A stretch of 64,000 nt of DNA from Epiperipatus broadwayi. Its lineage: Eukaryota > Onychophora > Udeonychophora > Euonychophora > Peripatidae. Below, piece after piece: positions 36,705-50,300 of the stretch. The notes under the pieces were generated by a model. It was not told where the DNA came from and did no database searches. It saw nothing but the letters and a program-made list of their open reading frames with translations. Every line of letters starts with the position of its first letter. Position 1 is the first letter of the stretch. The stretch covers positions 4,774,001 through 4,838,000 of the forward strand of contig JAQFVV010006274.1 of the NCBI GenBank assembly GCA_028023455.1, given 5' to 3'. Position numbers and translations under genes: made by a program.

Positions 36705-37130
36705 TCTTTACCATGAATTATAAATTGACATCATGAAATATCTACATAAAAATTATTTTTATAAAATATTAAAATATTTTTATCATATGTTATAAAGTGA
36801 AGTTATGAAACGGTTGCATACATTTTGTTTAATAAAGTATTAAGACATCTTTACCATACGTTATAAAGTGAAGTTATGAAATAATTACATAGAGTTTATT
36901 TTATAAAATATTAAAACATCTTTATCATACGTTATAAAGTGGAATTATGAAATAATTACATAGAATTTGTTTTGTAAAATATTAAAACATGTTTATCATA
37001 TGTTATAAAGTGAAGTTATGAAATAATTACGTAGAATTTATTTTGTAAAATATTAGAACATGTTTATCATACGTTATAAAATGAAATTATGAAATAGTGA
37101 TACGCAAATTTATTTATAAAAATATTTGAA
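36705..37130. repeat. minisatellite, 71-bp period, about 6 copies
   Basis: The mark tataaagtgaagttatgaa starts at 36791, 36862, 36933, 37004 and 37075, exactly 71 bp apart, with point differences between copies. Confidence 0.92.
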
Positions 37131-37580
37131 TGTATTTACTATATGGATTAGAAATGCTCCATAAGCCAAACAGGATTCACACGTATGAATATACCCTTAT
37201 ATTTGACTAAATTAGAAATTCTTTAATTACTAAATTATAAATGCTCCACAAGCCAAACAGAGTTTATGTGTATAAATATACTCTTATATTTGACTAAATT
37301 AGAAATGCTTTAATTACTAAATGATAAATGCTCCATAAGCCAAACAGAGTTTATGTATATGAATATACCCTTATATTTGACTAAATTAGAAATTCTTTAA
37401 TTATTAAATTATAAATGCTCTACAAGCCAAACAGAGTTTATGTGTATAAATATACTCTTATATTTGACTAAATTAGAAATGCTTTAATTACTAAATGATA
37501 AATGCTCCATAAGCCAAACAGAGTTCATGTATATGAATATAATTTTATATTTGGCTAAATTATAAACGCCCCAATTATCA
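37131..37580. repeat. minisatellite, 87-bp period, about 5 copies
   Basis: The mark gccaaacag starts at 37165, 37252, 37339, 37426 and 37513. Alternate copies are more alike (ccataagcc against -acaagcc), pointing to a 174-bp dimer as the last amplified unit. Confidence 0.92.
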
Positions 37581-38455
37581 AATGATAAATGTTCTACAAA
37601 CCAAGAATTGCTGAATTCAAATGTCTACCAATCGGTAATAATTCATAAAATGATGAAATGCTCTATAAATCATAAATACTTGACTGCTTCTAAGCTTCTT
37701 ATAATGTAACAGAGTTTATGTATAAGAATATACTTTTATATCTGGCTAACTTATAAATGCCTCAATTATCAAATGATAAATGCTCTACAAACCAAGAATT
37801 GTTGAGTTCAAATGTCTACCAATCGGTAATAATTCATAAAATGATGAAATGCTCTATAAATCATAAATACTTGACTGCTTCTAAGCTTCTTATAATGTAA
37901 CAGAGTTTATGTGTAAGAATATACTTCTATATTTGGCTAAATTATAAATGCCTCAATTATCAAATGATAAATGCTCTACAAACCAAGAATTGTTGAGTTC
38001 AAATGTCTACCAATCGGTAATAATTCATAAAATGATGAAATGCTCTATAAATCATAAATACTTGACTGCTTCTAAGCTTCTTATAATGTAACAGAGTTTA
38101 TGTGTAAGAATATACTTCTATATTTGGCTAAATTATAAATGCCTCAATTATCAAATGATAAATGCTCTACAAACCAAGAATTGTTGAGTTCAAATGTCTA
38201 CCAATCGGTAATAATTCATAAAATGATGAAATGCTCTATAAATCATAAATACTTGACTGCTTCTAAGCTTCTTATAATGTAACAGAGTTTATGTGTAAGA
38301 ATATACTTCTATATTTGGCTAAACTATAAATGCCTCAATTATCAAATGATAAATGCTCTACAAACCAAGAATTGTTGAGTTCAAATGTCTACCAATCGGT
38401 AATAATTCATAAAATGATGAAATGCTCTATAAATCATAAAATACTTGACTTCTTC
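37581..38455. repeat. minisatellite, 191-bp period, about 5 copies
   Basis: The mark ccaatcggtaataattc starts at 37628, 37819, 38010, 38201 and 38392, always 191 bp apart. Copies are nearly identical, so this is the youngest array of the cluster. A sixth, isolated partial copy lies at about 38648-38755 within the next array. Confidence 0.93.
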
Positions 38456-38945
38456 TAAGCTTCTTCTCATAAAGGAATACAAAAATGAACTATTGTTGAA
38501 TTAGGATGTTTCCAAGTTTCTTCTCATAAATAAATTCAAAATGAACTATTGTTGGATTGGAATATTTCCAAGCTTTTTCTCATAAATGAATTCAAAATGA
38601 ACTATTGTTGAATTAGAATATTCCCAAGCTTCTTCTCATAAATGGATTCAAACCAAGAATTGTTGAGTTCAAATGTCTACCAATCGGTAATAATTCATAA
38701 AATGATGAAATGCTCTATAAATCATAAAATACTTGACTGCTTCTAAGCTTCTTCTCATAAAGAAACTTAACTATTGTTGAATTAGAATATTCCCAAGCTT
38801 CTTCTCATAAATGGATTCAAAATGAACTATTGTTGAATTAGAATATTTCCAAGCTTCTTCTCATAAATGGATTCAAAATGAATTATTGTTGAATTGACTA
38901 TTTCCAAGCTTTTTCTCATAATTGAATTTGTAAATGAACTATTGA
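38456..38945. repeat. minisatellite, about 57-bp period, interrupted
   Basis: Repeated units of cttcttctcataaat, gattcaaaatgaactatt, gttgaattagaatattcc. The array is split by one partial 191-bp unit near 38648-38755, which shows mixing of the two repeat types. Confidence 0.88.
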
Positions 38946-39447
38946 TAAAAAAAAAAGGAACTGCTTCTAACTCTTTTATAAGTAAAATAAAAATGAGTTA
39001 TCATGTGGATAGAAATGAATTTCGTTAGAAATTGCAAATTAATTGTTATTTAATAAATTTTTTTTTGTTACTAAAAATTAAATTGGTTATCCAATTGTCC
39101 AGTTTTGTTTATTTATCGCATCACTCACCAATTATAGCACTGGTTCATGAGAATCTCATGCTTACTGAGCTACGTCTGACATAACTAGACCCTGGCAAGT
39201 CAGGTTGTAGTAAGACGGAACTCTAATGGCGCTGTTTGGAAAACCAAACATATAAATGTTTAGATGTTCACAGTCTCTATGATACTACATCCTCTGATGA
39301 GCAGGAAATATTGTTGTAGGAAACATTAACATCTGCATTAGGAATGTCAATTGATTGTTCCTTCCTACAGCATGCTCATCAGAAAATTGTTACAACTGAT
39401 GTGATTAAAGGGTTGTACGCGGGTCCGGTTACAATATATATATATAT

Positions 39448-42400
39448 ATTGTGCCCTTTTCTATAGGTCAGTAATAGTTCATAATAGTCAATTACTAAAA
39501 ATTTTAAATTTTAGAATATGTTCTTTTAATACATTAATTATAGTTTGTCGATTATATTTTTAAAGTACAATTTAAAGCTAAAGAAAATATGTGGTATATA
39601 AAATTATAGCGAATCATTTAAAAATAGTTAAGTAAAGTTTAAAATATTGTTTCATATGGTTGTAAAAGCTGGCCATATTAAATAACACAGCTATAAAAAT
39701 TAAAAGTATATTTAATAAATTCGATTTTAATAGTTTAAAACTGATAAGTTAATAAATAGAGTGTTTAAATTTATAATCATATTTAATAGTCAAAATTAAT
39801 ATAGTATATTTTAAAAATAAACTTTATGATGGTGAGAATTGTATTTAATTCTATATTTTCTAAATTGTTCTTCCAAATTTTTTATAATTATTTTATATAA
39901 TATAATAAGTGTATCAATTTTATAAATCTAGGCAGAGAAATAGATTAAAAATCGTCTGTCAAAGTTATTAATCATGTGACTTGTATATTACATACATTCT
40001 CACACACGCTTGTTTGAGTTAATAATAAAGTTTAAAATATTTTGAAATTGCAGTATAGAATTGGATGGAATTGTTGCCTATCATAAAAGTAAATAGTATT
40101 AAACATTAAGTTAACTATCGTATAACATGCTTAAATGATGTAATAAAGATGAATACATTCATAATATAAAAATTAAATATTTTATTTAAATAAAAATAGA
40201 TAAATTGAATATTAAGAAATGGAATAAGTTATTAAATGTTATTTTAAAAGTTATTTTAAATGTTTAAATAGTTTTAATAAAATAATAATTTATTCAAAAG
40301 TAATATTTTAAATAATATTTTAAGTTCATTACGTCATAATTTCTAATTTTGAAATTTAATTCTACTATAAACTAAAAATATGTAAATTTGTTCTCAAGCT
40401 AAAGTAAGAATTAACCAATAGGAATAGGTATTCTTACAGACTATAAATATGAATTGCACGGGGGTATAAGGGAGATTAATAATGTATTGAAACCGGAGAA
40501 AGGTAAATTATAACTATCAAAAAGATAGTATTTTTTAAATTTTTTATTTTAGTCAATTTTTTTTTAGTACTTTCTTATCGTTTTATTTGCAAAAAAACTA
40601 ATTGATAATTTTTAAAAGTATTTTTGCAAAAGAGGGTGTTAAAATATAATAATTTAGAAACTTCGTGGAAATGATTTTCTAATTTTTAAAGTACTTACCA
40701 GTCGTATTTTATCTAAAAGTTTAACCTAAACTTCGCAATAAAAGATGGATATACTACGAAATAAAATGGATATAAGTTGTAATGCTGAAAAAATGTTTGG
40801 AATATTTATTGATACAGCTTTATTAATATTTCACCGAAGAACTGTTTTGGTACATAAAAAACCACAGCTCGGACATCATACGGAGTCTAATGAAAAAATT
40901 GGAGACGCATTATTATTTATAAGCCTATCCAAGATTTATTTTTTAAATAGTAATAAGACAATTGTATATTGCATGAATTATTTTATATAATATTATATCA
41001 AAAGGAGTAAAATGTTATATCCTTTCTGAAGGTAACATTTTTTTATTTTAAAAGAGATTTATAAAAAATACCAAACGAAAGTTTAAATGTATTAAGAAGG
41101 AAACTTATATAAAAAAGTGAACATATAGTTGAATAAAAGATGGATCCATGGAAATACAAATAGTACTTAAAAGTTTATCGAATATTTTTAAAGTTAAATT
41201 AGATGGATTGATGCATCGGATACGCAGAGAATATTGGTAGAGAAGATTAAGAAGCTTCACGGGATTAATTAATATTATGATTTAATAATTATCGTCCTAA
41301 ATACTAAAACCAAGGATTATTTTCTATAAATTTTACTAAATGGATTAATAATTATTTTTATTTTAAACTTTAACGCGCTTGGAGGAGAACATTTTTAAAA
41401 ACTCTAGAGAAAATAATAAACATTTTGGACTTATCAGGAACTATCGTCAAGAAAATATGTAATTATAGTTTTGATTCCTTTTATTTTGTTAACCTAGTTT
41501 AAATCTAAATTTTTTATATAAGATTAGGAAAAACATAAAAACATTAATTTATTAATATTAAAATTTTATAATATAACAATCTAATAATTTAGCTAAAAAT
41601 ATTTTAATATAAAGTGTATGGGTGTGAATTTTTTTTTATATCTGCAATGCTCAAGTGGATAAAGGAAGCCTACTGAACACGATGACTAGATAAAGGTTAT
41701 TGGTAATAATAATAACTATTGATAATTTATAATGTATATTTTTTTGTTTTCTTTAGATCATCCATAAATTGGAAGAATGAAGTGTAAAAGTTTTTTTACT
41801 TATATGTACCGCATTTCATACAACATTTTAAAAAACATTATGAGATAGGATTGATTTGAAAATATGCATACGAGATTATTATTATTTTTTTATTAGTGAT
41901 ATAATCCAACATAACAAATAATTATGTGATTCTTTTAAAATTTTCATGTTATTGGATATTCAAATATTGTCTAAGTAGATTGTATATGATTAGACATATA
42001 GAATAATGAAGTAAGCAGACTTTTCTTGTGGAACAGCTAGATTGTTTAACTATTAATGAATTTTATTTATTGTTTTGTAAATGCAGATAGTTATTTATCG
42101 ATGTAAGATGTGGAAAATCTTGAGAAATAATGTTGAGATAGTGGCTTGGAAGTACTTAGTGAACAGGAAACCAAGATGATGTTTTAAGAAATAGGATGTT
42201 ATAAGGAATGGAAATAATATTTAGTCTTTATGTGAATATCAGCATAGTTAACAAAGCCCTATGACTGATACACATTTTATTTGGACAGTGTTTATATTTC
42301 TTTAAATATTTGATGTTCTAATAAAGCTGAAGAAATAGCTTTAACATCGTCCCTGTACTAGAGGATATTAGGCAGGTAAATGTCATACCTCTTCACACTG

Positions 42401-44317
42401 TGCCATGATTTTGAGATATGTTAAGAGTAATACTCTAGCTTTCTTCCTTAATCCTATGCATCTGTTTTCGCTATCTTTATTTCATGTAACTGCATCGTTC
42501 AGTAAGATATGTTTAAGAGAAATGATAAATAATTTAGAACTTAGGTTATGCTATCATTTTTGTATAAGATTAGTTTATTTGCTTATAAGGAGCAGAATAT
42601 TATAACTTAAAATTGAAGATCCAAAGTATCCTAAGGAAAGAAAAGAATCATAGAATATATTTTGAATTTTATTTCGGAAATGAAATATAAATTTTTTTTA
42701 AAATAAAGTATCTAAACAAAGATATTTTCTTTAAAGTGATAATAATTTTAAATGCTTTAGTATTTTTTTTTTAAGAGAAAAATAAGTATTGCATATTTTT
42801 AAAATACAATAGTACAAAGTAAATTATGTAAACAATATGCATAGTATATTTTTTGTTTATTGATTAACAGAAATATATTGATGATTACACTTATATCATA
42901 CTAAAGTAAGGCTTAAAGAAGAATATATTATGATTAGTAAACATTGTGTGATAAATACTAAAATCTAGTACTGAATTTTGGATAATATTTTGTGTAACAT
43001 CTTTGACTTTGCAAGATGAAATTTTTTTAATATTTTGAGAAGTCCATACTCATTATAAAATTTTGTTTTCTATAGAATGTTTTTCTAAGTATGAATTTTT
43101 TAAAATAAGATAGTTTAATAATATTAAGGATAAAATGCTGTTGCTAATAAAGTAGATAAATATATTTGTAATAAGTTAACCATAATGAGAAACCAAATAG
43201 TAACATTTTTTTAAAATTTTGTCCTAAATCTAAATAAAGATATAATTGAAATATAAATTATTTTTTTTATAACCTGGTAGATCAAACTGTAAAGTAAAAA
43301 AGTTAAGGATATCCACTGTAAATAGTGTAAATAAATTGTTTATTTATTTGTTGTTAGTAATAAACTTTGTTAAATTTTGTTATTTCAAAAATTTTGTGTC
43401 CGAGTTATTTATTTCTCCACATCGCTGCATGAAATCACGATATATGCATAATAATTGAAACAAATATATAATTTTGCACAAAAGATAAATAGAGAATTAT
43501 TTTAAGAATTTTAAATATTTTATTGGTATTCATTATAATTAAATAATCATAATCTTACATTATTTTATTGGTCATAAATCAGTTATCACAATATTATATT
43601 AAATTATATGCTATCAGTTGCCACACATATTTTGTTTGTCAGATTATTAAAATGCTACCACGTATTTATTATATCATTACATGAAGATATAAGATCATAT
43701 TATATTATTTCATTATTTTATTATGGTAATAAAATTATAGTAAAAAGAAAAGATATACAGAATTAGTTAAACAATGAAGAATATTATTACTGTTATTTAT
43801 TATTATTAGTTTCAGTGTAGTAGATTATGACATAAAATCCCTTCTCATATTTTACTACCGTATTTTTAAATTAACTTAGAATAAACTTTATGAACCTGAG
43901 ATTATTTTATTTGAGCTAGATTATTATTAAATAGAAGATTAAGATTTAATTATTAGTTTAATCTTAGTGAGTAGAAGTTATTAAAGTCGTAAGAATACTA
44001 TGAGTTTGTTATTTGAAATAGTAATAAGGGGGGATAGTGTTCTTATGCCATTGAGGTAGTATCCTGTGGGATATTGGCTCAATGTAATCTATCTTGTCAC
44101 CTGTATTTTCACTTCAAGTCTCATGAAAATATTAAATATTTATTTAATTTATTTTTATAAACTGAACCTTATTCGTATTTTAAATTTGAGCTAGTGAAAT
44201 ATTTTAATTTTAATGCTGAATATTTTAGTTATTAATTATTAACTGAGATAGAACCCGTTTTATTTTATATCATATATTATCTGGAAGTGAGGATGCACGA
44301 GAGCAAGGTTAGAATAT
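39448..44317 (+). repeat. left arm of the giant palindrome (uninterrupted)
   Basis: This is the 4.87 kb arm without the large insertion. It preserves the empty site of that insertion near 40420-40435 (aggtattcttacagac). A frame at 40745-40990 opens with MDILRNKMDIS. It is broken in the mirrored position of the other arm, so it is not supported as a gene. Confidence 0.9.
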
Positions 44318-47300
44318 ATATTCTGACCTTGCTCTCATGCATCTTCACTTCCAGATAATATATGGTATAAAATAAAACGGGTTCTATCTCAGTTAATAAT
44401 TAATAACTAAAATATTCAGCATTAAAATTAAAATATTTCACTAGCTCAAATTTAAAATTTGAATAAGGTTCAGTTTATAAAAATAAATTAAATAAATATT
44501 TAATATTTTCATGAGACTTGAAGTGAAAATACAGGTGACAAGATAGATTACATTGAGCCAATATCCCACAGGATACTACCTCAATGGCATAAGAACACTA
44601 TCCCCCTTATTACTATTTCAAATAACAAACTCATAGTATTCTTACGACTTTAATAACTTCTACTCACTAAGATTAAACTAATAATTAAATCTTAATCTTC
44701 TATTTAATAATAATCTAGCTCAAATAAAATAATCTCAGGTTCATAAAGTTTATTCTAAGTTAATTTTAAAATACGGTAGTAAAATATGAGAAGGGATTTT
44801 ATGTCATAATCTACTACACTTAAACTAATAATAATAAATAACAGTAATAATATTCTTCATTGTTTAACTAATTCTGTATATCTTTTCTTTTTACTATAAT
44901 TTTATTACCATAATAAAATAATGAAATAATATAATATGATCTTATATCTTCATGTAATGATATAATAAATACGTGGTAGCATTTTAATAATCTGACAAAC
45001 AAAATATGTGTGGCAACTGATAGCATATAATTTAATATAATATTGTGATAACTGATTTATGACCAATAAAATAATGTAAGATTATGATTATTTAATTATA
45101 ATGAATACCAATAAAATATTTAAAATTCTTAAAATAATTCTCTATTTATCTTTTTGTGCAAAATTATATATTTGTTTCAATTATTATGCATATATCGTGT
45201 TTTCATGCAGCGATGTGGAGAAATAAATAACTCGGACACAAAATTTTTGAAATAACAAAATTTAACAAAGTTTATTACTAACAACAAATAAATAAACAAT
45301 TTATTTACACTATTTACAGTGGATATCCTTAACTTTTTTACTTTACAGTTTGATCTACCAGGTTATATAAAAAAATAATTTATATTTCAATTATATCTTT
45401 ATTTAGATTTAGGACAAAATTAAAAAAAAATGTTACTATTTGGTTTCTCATTATGGTTAACTTATTACAAATATATTTATCTACTTTATTAGCAACAGCA
45501 TTTTATCCTTAATATTATTAAACTATCTTATTTTAAAAAATTCATACTTAGAAAACATTCTATAGAAAACAAAATTTTATAATGAGTATGGACTTCTCAA
45601 AATATTAAAAAAAATTTCATCTTGCAAAGTCAAAGATGTTACACAAAATATTATCCAAAATTCAGTACTAGATTTTAGTATTTATCACACAATGTTTACT
45701 AATCATAATATATTCTTCTTTAAGCCTTACTTTAGTATGATATAAGTGTAATCATCAATATATTTCTGTTAATCAATAAACAAAAAATATACTATGCATA
45801 TTGTTTACATAATTTACTTTGTACTATTGTATTTTAAAAATATGCAATACTTATTTTTCTCTTTAAAAAAATAATACTAAAGCATTTAAAATTATTATCA
45901 CTTTAAAGAAAATATCTTTGTTTAGATACTTTATTTTAAAAAATTTATATTTCATTTCCGAAATAAAATTCAAAATATATTCTATGATTCTTTTCTTTCC
46001 TTAGGATACTTTGGATCTTCAATTTTAAGTTATAATATTCTGCTCCTTATAAGCAAATAAACTAATCTTATACAAAAACGATAGCATAACCTTAGTTCTA
46101 AATTATTTATCATTTCTTTTAAACATATCTTACTAAACGATGCAGTTACATGAAATAAAGATAGCGAAAACAGATGCATAGGATTAAGGAAGAAAGCTAG
46201 AGTATTACTCTTAACATATCTCAAAATCATGGTACAGTGCGAAGAGGTATGACATTTACCTGCCTAATATCCTCTAGTACAGGGACGATGTTAAAGCTAT
46301 TTCTTCAGCTTTATTAGAACATCAAATATTTAAAGAAATATAAACACTGTCCAAATAAAATGTGTATCAGTCATAGGGCTATGTTAACTATGCTGATAAC
46401 CACATAAAGACTAAATATTATTTCCATTCCTTATAACATCCTATTTCTTAAAAACATCATCTTGGTTTCCTGTTCACTAAGTACTTCCAAGCCACTATCT
46501 CAACATTATTTCTCAAGATTTTCCACATCTTACATCGATAAATAACTATCTGCATTTACAAAACAATAAATAAAATTCATTAATAGTTAAACAATCTAGC
46601 TGTTCCACAAGAAAAGTCTGCTTACTTCATTATTCTATATGTCTAATCATATACAATCTACTTAGACAATATTTGAATATCCAATAACATAAAAATTTTA
46701 AAAGAATCACATAATTATTTGTTATGTTGGATTATATCACTAATAAAAAAAAATCGTCGTATGCATATTTTCAAATCAATCCTATCTCATAATGTTTTTT
46801 AAAATGTTGTATGAAATGCGGTACATATAAGTAAAAAAAACTTTTACACTTCATTCTTCCAATTTATGGATGATCTAAAGAAAACAAAAAAATATACATT
46901 ATAAATTATCAATAGTTATTATTATTACCAATAACCTTTATCTAGTCATCATGTTCAGTAGGCTTTTCTTTATCCACTTGAGCATTGCAGATATAAAAAA
47001 AATTCATACCCATACACTTTATATTAAAATATTTTTAGCTAAATTATTAGATTGTTATATTATAAAATTTTAATATTAATAAATTAATGTTTTTATGTTT
47101 TTCCTAATCTTATATAAAAATTTAGATTTAAACTAGGTTAACAAAATAAAAGGAATCAAAACTATAATTACATATTTTCTTGACGATAGTTCCTGATAAG
47201 TCCAAAATGTTTATCATTTTCTCTAGAGTTTTTAAAATGTTCTTCTCCAAACGCGTTAAAGTTTAAAATAAAGATAATTATTAATCCATTTAGTAAAATT

Positions 47301-50300
47301 TATAAAAATAATCCTTGGTTTTAGTATTTAGGATGATAATTATTAAATCATAATATTAATTAATCCCATGAAGCTTCTTAATCTTCTCTACCAATATTCT
47401 CTGCGTATCCGATGCATCAATCCATCTAATTTAACTTTTAAAAATATTCGATAAACTTTTAAGTACTATTTGTATTTCCATGGATCCATCTTTTATTCAA
47501 CTATGTGTTCACTTTTTTATATATGTTTCCTTCTTGATACATTTAAACTTTCGTTTGGTATTTTTTTATAAATCTCTTTTAAAAATAAGAAAAAAAAAAC
47601 TTCAAGTACTTTTAAACAAATCTTTTCTAAATACATTTTAAATAATTCGAAGAACGGATATTTTAATATCAAAAACGCTTCTATAACATATTCTCCTGGG
47701 TTCTTTCTTTAATTATTGAAAATATCTTTAAAAATGTTACCTTTAGAAAGGATATAACATTTTACTCCTTTGAATATCATATTATATAAAATAATTCATG
47801 CAATATATAATTATCTTATTACCATTTAAAAATAAATCTTGGATAAGCTTATACATAATACGTTTCAATATAATTTTTTAGACTCCGAATAATGTCCGAG
47901 CTGTGGTTTTTTATGTACCAGAACAGTTCTTCGGTGAAATTAATAAAGCTGTATCAATAAATATTTCAAATATTTTTTCAGCATTACAACTTATATCCAT
48001 TTTATTTCGTAGTGCATCCATTTTTTATTGCGAAGCTTAGGTTAAACTTTTAGATAAAATACGACTGGTAAGTACTTTAAAAAAATTAGAAAATCATCTC
48101 CACGAAGTTTCTAAATATATAATTTTTTTCTAAAACTTTCTTTTGCAAAACACTTTAAAATTATCAATTAGTTTTTGCAAAATAAACGATAAGAAAGTAC
48201 CAACAAAAAAAAATTGACTTTCTCCGGTTTCAATACATTATTAATCTCCCCTTATACCCCCGTGCAATTCATATTTATAGTCTGTAATGTAACGGTATAT
48301 AAATATGCCGTTACATTATTTTAAAACTAAAATAAAAAGATCGTGAAGAAAAATTAATTTATTAAAATGAAAAAAAAAACTTAACTTAAAAACTGAAAAT
48401 TAAAAGTTGTGTAACGTATATATAGATCGCACAGATAGGAAACTTTGAAAACTTTTAAAAATAAAAGCATTTGAAAGTATTTTTTTTTGTAAAAAAAGTA
48501 AAAATATAAAGATTGATATTTTAAAAATAGAAATAATGTTGATTTCTATAATCTTAGAAAATGGAAATGATTGTCTTATTAATTAAATGATTGTTCAAAA
48601 GCAAACTAACCCATGAGGCATTTTAAAATAAATTAAATGGTCAGATAAGAGAATACAAAGGAATTAAATGTCCAATGCAAGCACGAAAATGACAGCACGG
48701 ACCATAACTGAAACACGAGAGGATTAGTGCCGTCTTGCTCGTTGAATCTCAAGATCTGATGATAAAAGGCCAAGAAAAATATAAAAACAAAAATGATTAT
48801 TATAATTGTTATCTGAGAACTGACTATGAACATGTCATAATTAGCTATATTGCAGATTTTCACGATGTGGAAGTCTGCAATAAATTTAATTTTCTGGACA
48901 ACCAGCTGAGACCTCCCTATGACAGTTAGGGACCAAAAAGAAATGGCAAGTAGCGGCTTCATTTTTAAAAAGGAAGAACAAACAATCTATATAAGTGATC
49001 ATGAAGATGGACCTCAAAATCTGCAGAATCTGTAAAGTATAAACTATTACCAATTGAACTTTCTTTTAAATAATTACTGTATAACGTCAATAAGTAATCA
49101 ATCCCAAAAAAAAAAGTAATATAAATGAATGTATTCTTATCTGACCAAGAATAGAACTCTAAATCACTTATATTTGTTTTTATATACGTTTGCTATTTCA
49201 ATCATTTCCATTTTTTTTATTTAATTATTTATGTTTGTGTTTAACTAGGTTATTTATTTCTATCTGTTAAATAAAATGTATTAAATTAAAGTTGGGTGTA
49301 GATAGCTGCATGGATAAAGAGTAATAACTGTTTAAATTCGTTTATGTTTAATTTAAGGGATTTTAATTTCAGGCTATTTGTTTTGTAGTTAGGGCAATGC
49401 TTGTGGAAGGATATATGGGTGTTTATATTAATGTAATGTGAAGCGTGTTTAGCATACATGGCAACGTGCCCAACTGAATGCATGACCCCAAAGAGGCAGT
49501 CATATCGTTGAAATGGTGGCAGATGTATTTCCTGCGCCATTGACCCCTTCTAGTTCTATGGACAGAGATTTATAAGATGGCAGAAAGACCGCTTTCCCCC
49601 ATACGTAGCACTCTTTAAAATAAAAAAAATATATATACATGATTTCTTAGTCTAACAGATGCCCTTTCCTGATCTAGACACGGATCATTTCCTTCAAATA
49701 ATATCACGCTGTCAGATGCCCATTCCTGTGGCATGGTTTTATGCTAGCATCTTCATATTGCATTAGTTGCAAATATATATCTGGAAGCTGACATTGGGTT
49801 GGCTACAAACTTTTAGTCAGAGATTGAATGAATGTTTTGATAAGTTTTTAAGTGAAAAAAAAATCTATGTAGAATATCTATGCTCGACATGCTAAAGTAA
49901 AATATAATTTAGATAGCCATCTGTGTGGTCTATTTAAATAGTAATTTGAATTTAAAATTAAAAAAAAAAAAATTATTAATGTTAAAATAAATTTATTCCT
50001 CAATTTTAAATGTGCGTTAATAAAACCTATTTGTGTGTTAATTACTGGCAGTGGCTTCTTTTATTTTATTGTTTTAAATATTAATGTTTAGATCTCTGCT
50101 ACTCTATGAGCTAGTGACATTGGGCAAACGGTCAGAATAATATATATATATATAAGATTTTTTTGAATCTTAACTTACGTATCTGCCTACTATATAAATT
50201 TTTCTAGGTTCAAATGCCTAGATGGCGCCCTCTGTAGTGCGGATACGTTAAGATTCTTTCTCCGACCGTTCCTATTCCTATTGGTTAATTCTTACTTTAG

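Larger units (their letters stand above)
36116..39440 (+). mobile_element. hairpin-type repeat, family 3 copy F, carrying a minisatellite cluster
   Basis: The right part, about 39130-39433, matches the inverse of 54672-54985. Shared marks are gcactggttcatgagaatctc, caaac-atataaat, and ctctgatgagcaggaaata. It ends ccggttacaatatat at the (AT)n tract that also bounds the great palindrome. An internal hairpin pairs ctgatgagca and tgtaggaa with ttcctaca and tgctcatcag (39294-39384). The middle consists of tandem repeats listed separately. The left boundary is uncertain, somewhere after the (AT)n at 36115. No gene is present. Confidence 0.5.

Noticed and set aside
36705-38945. Regularly spaced repeats resembling a CRISPR array
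   Set aside because: The units are contiguous minisatellites of 57-191 bp without unique spacers, in a eukaryotic sequence.
42405-46230. Two 66-codon frames, nearly identical, at 42405-42605 (+) and 46030-46230 (-)
   Set aside because: They are the same DNA in the two palindrome arms. The similarity comes from the inverted duplication, not from selection on a protein, and the frame has no recognised motif.
48633-49540. Frames of 64-109 codons in the insertion of the right palindrome arm
   Set aside because: Two of them are antiparallel readings of the same GC-richer stretch. No motif was recognised, and the host element is non-autonomous in all visible copies.
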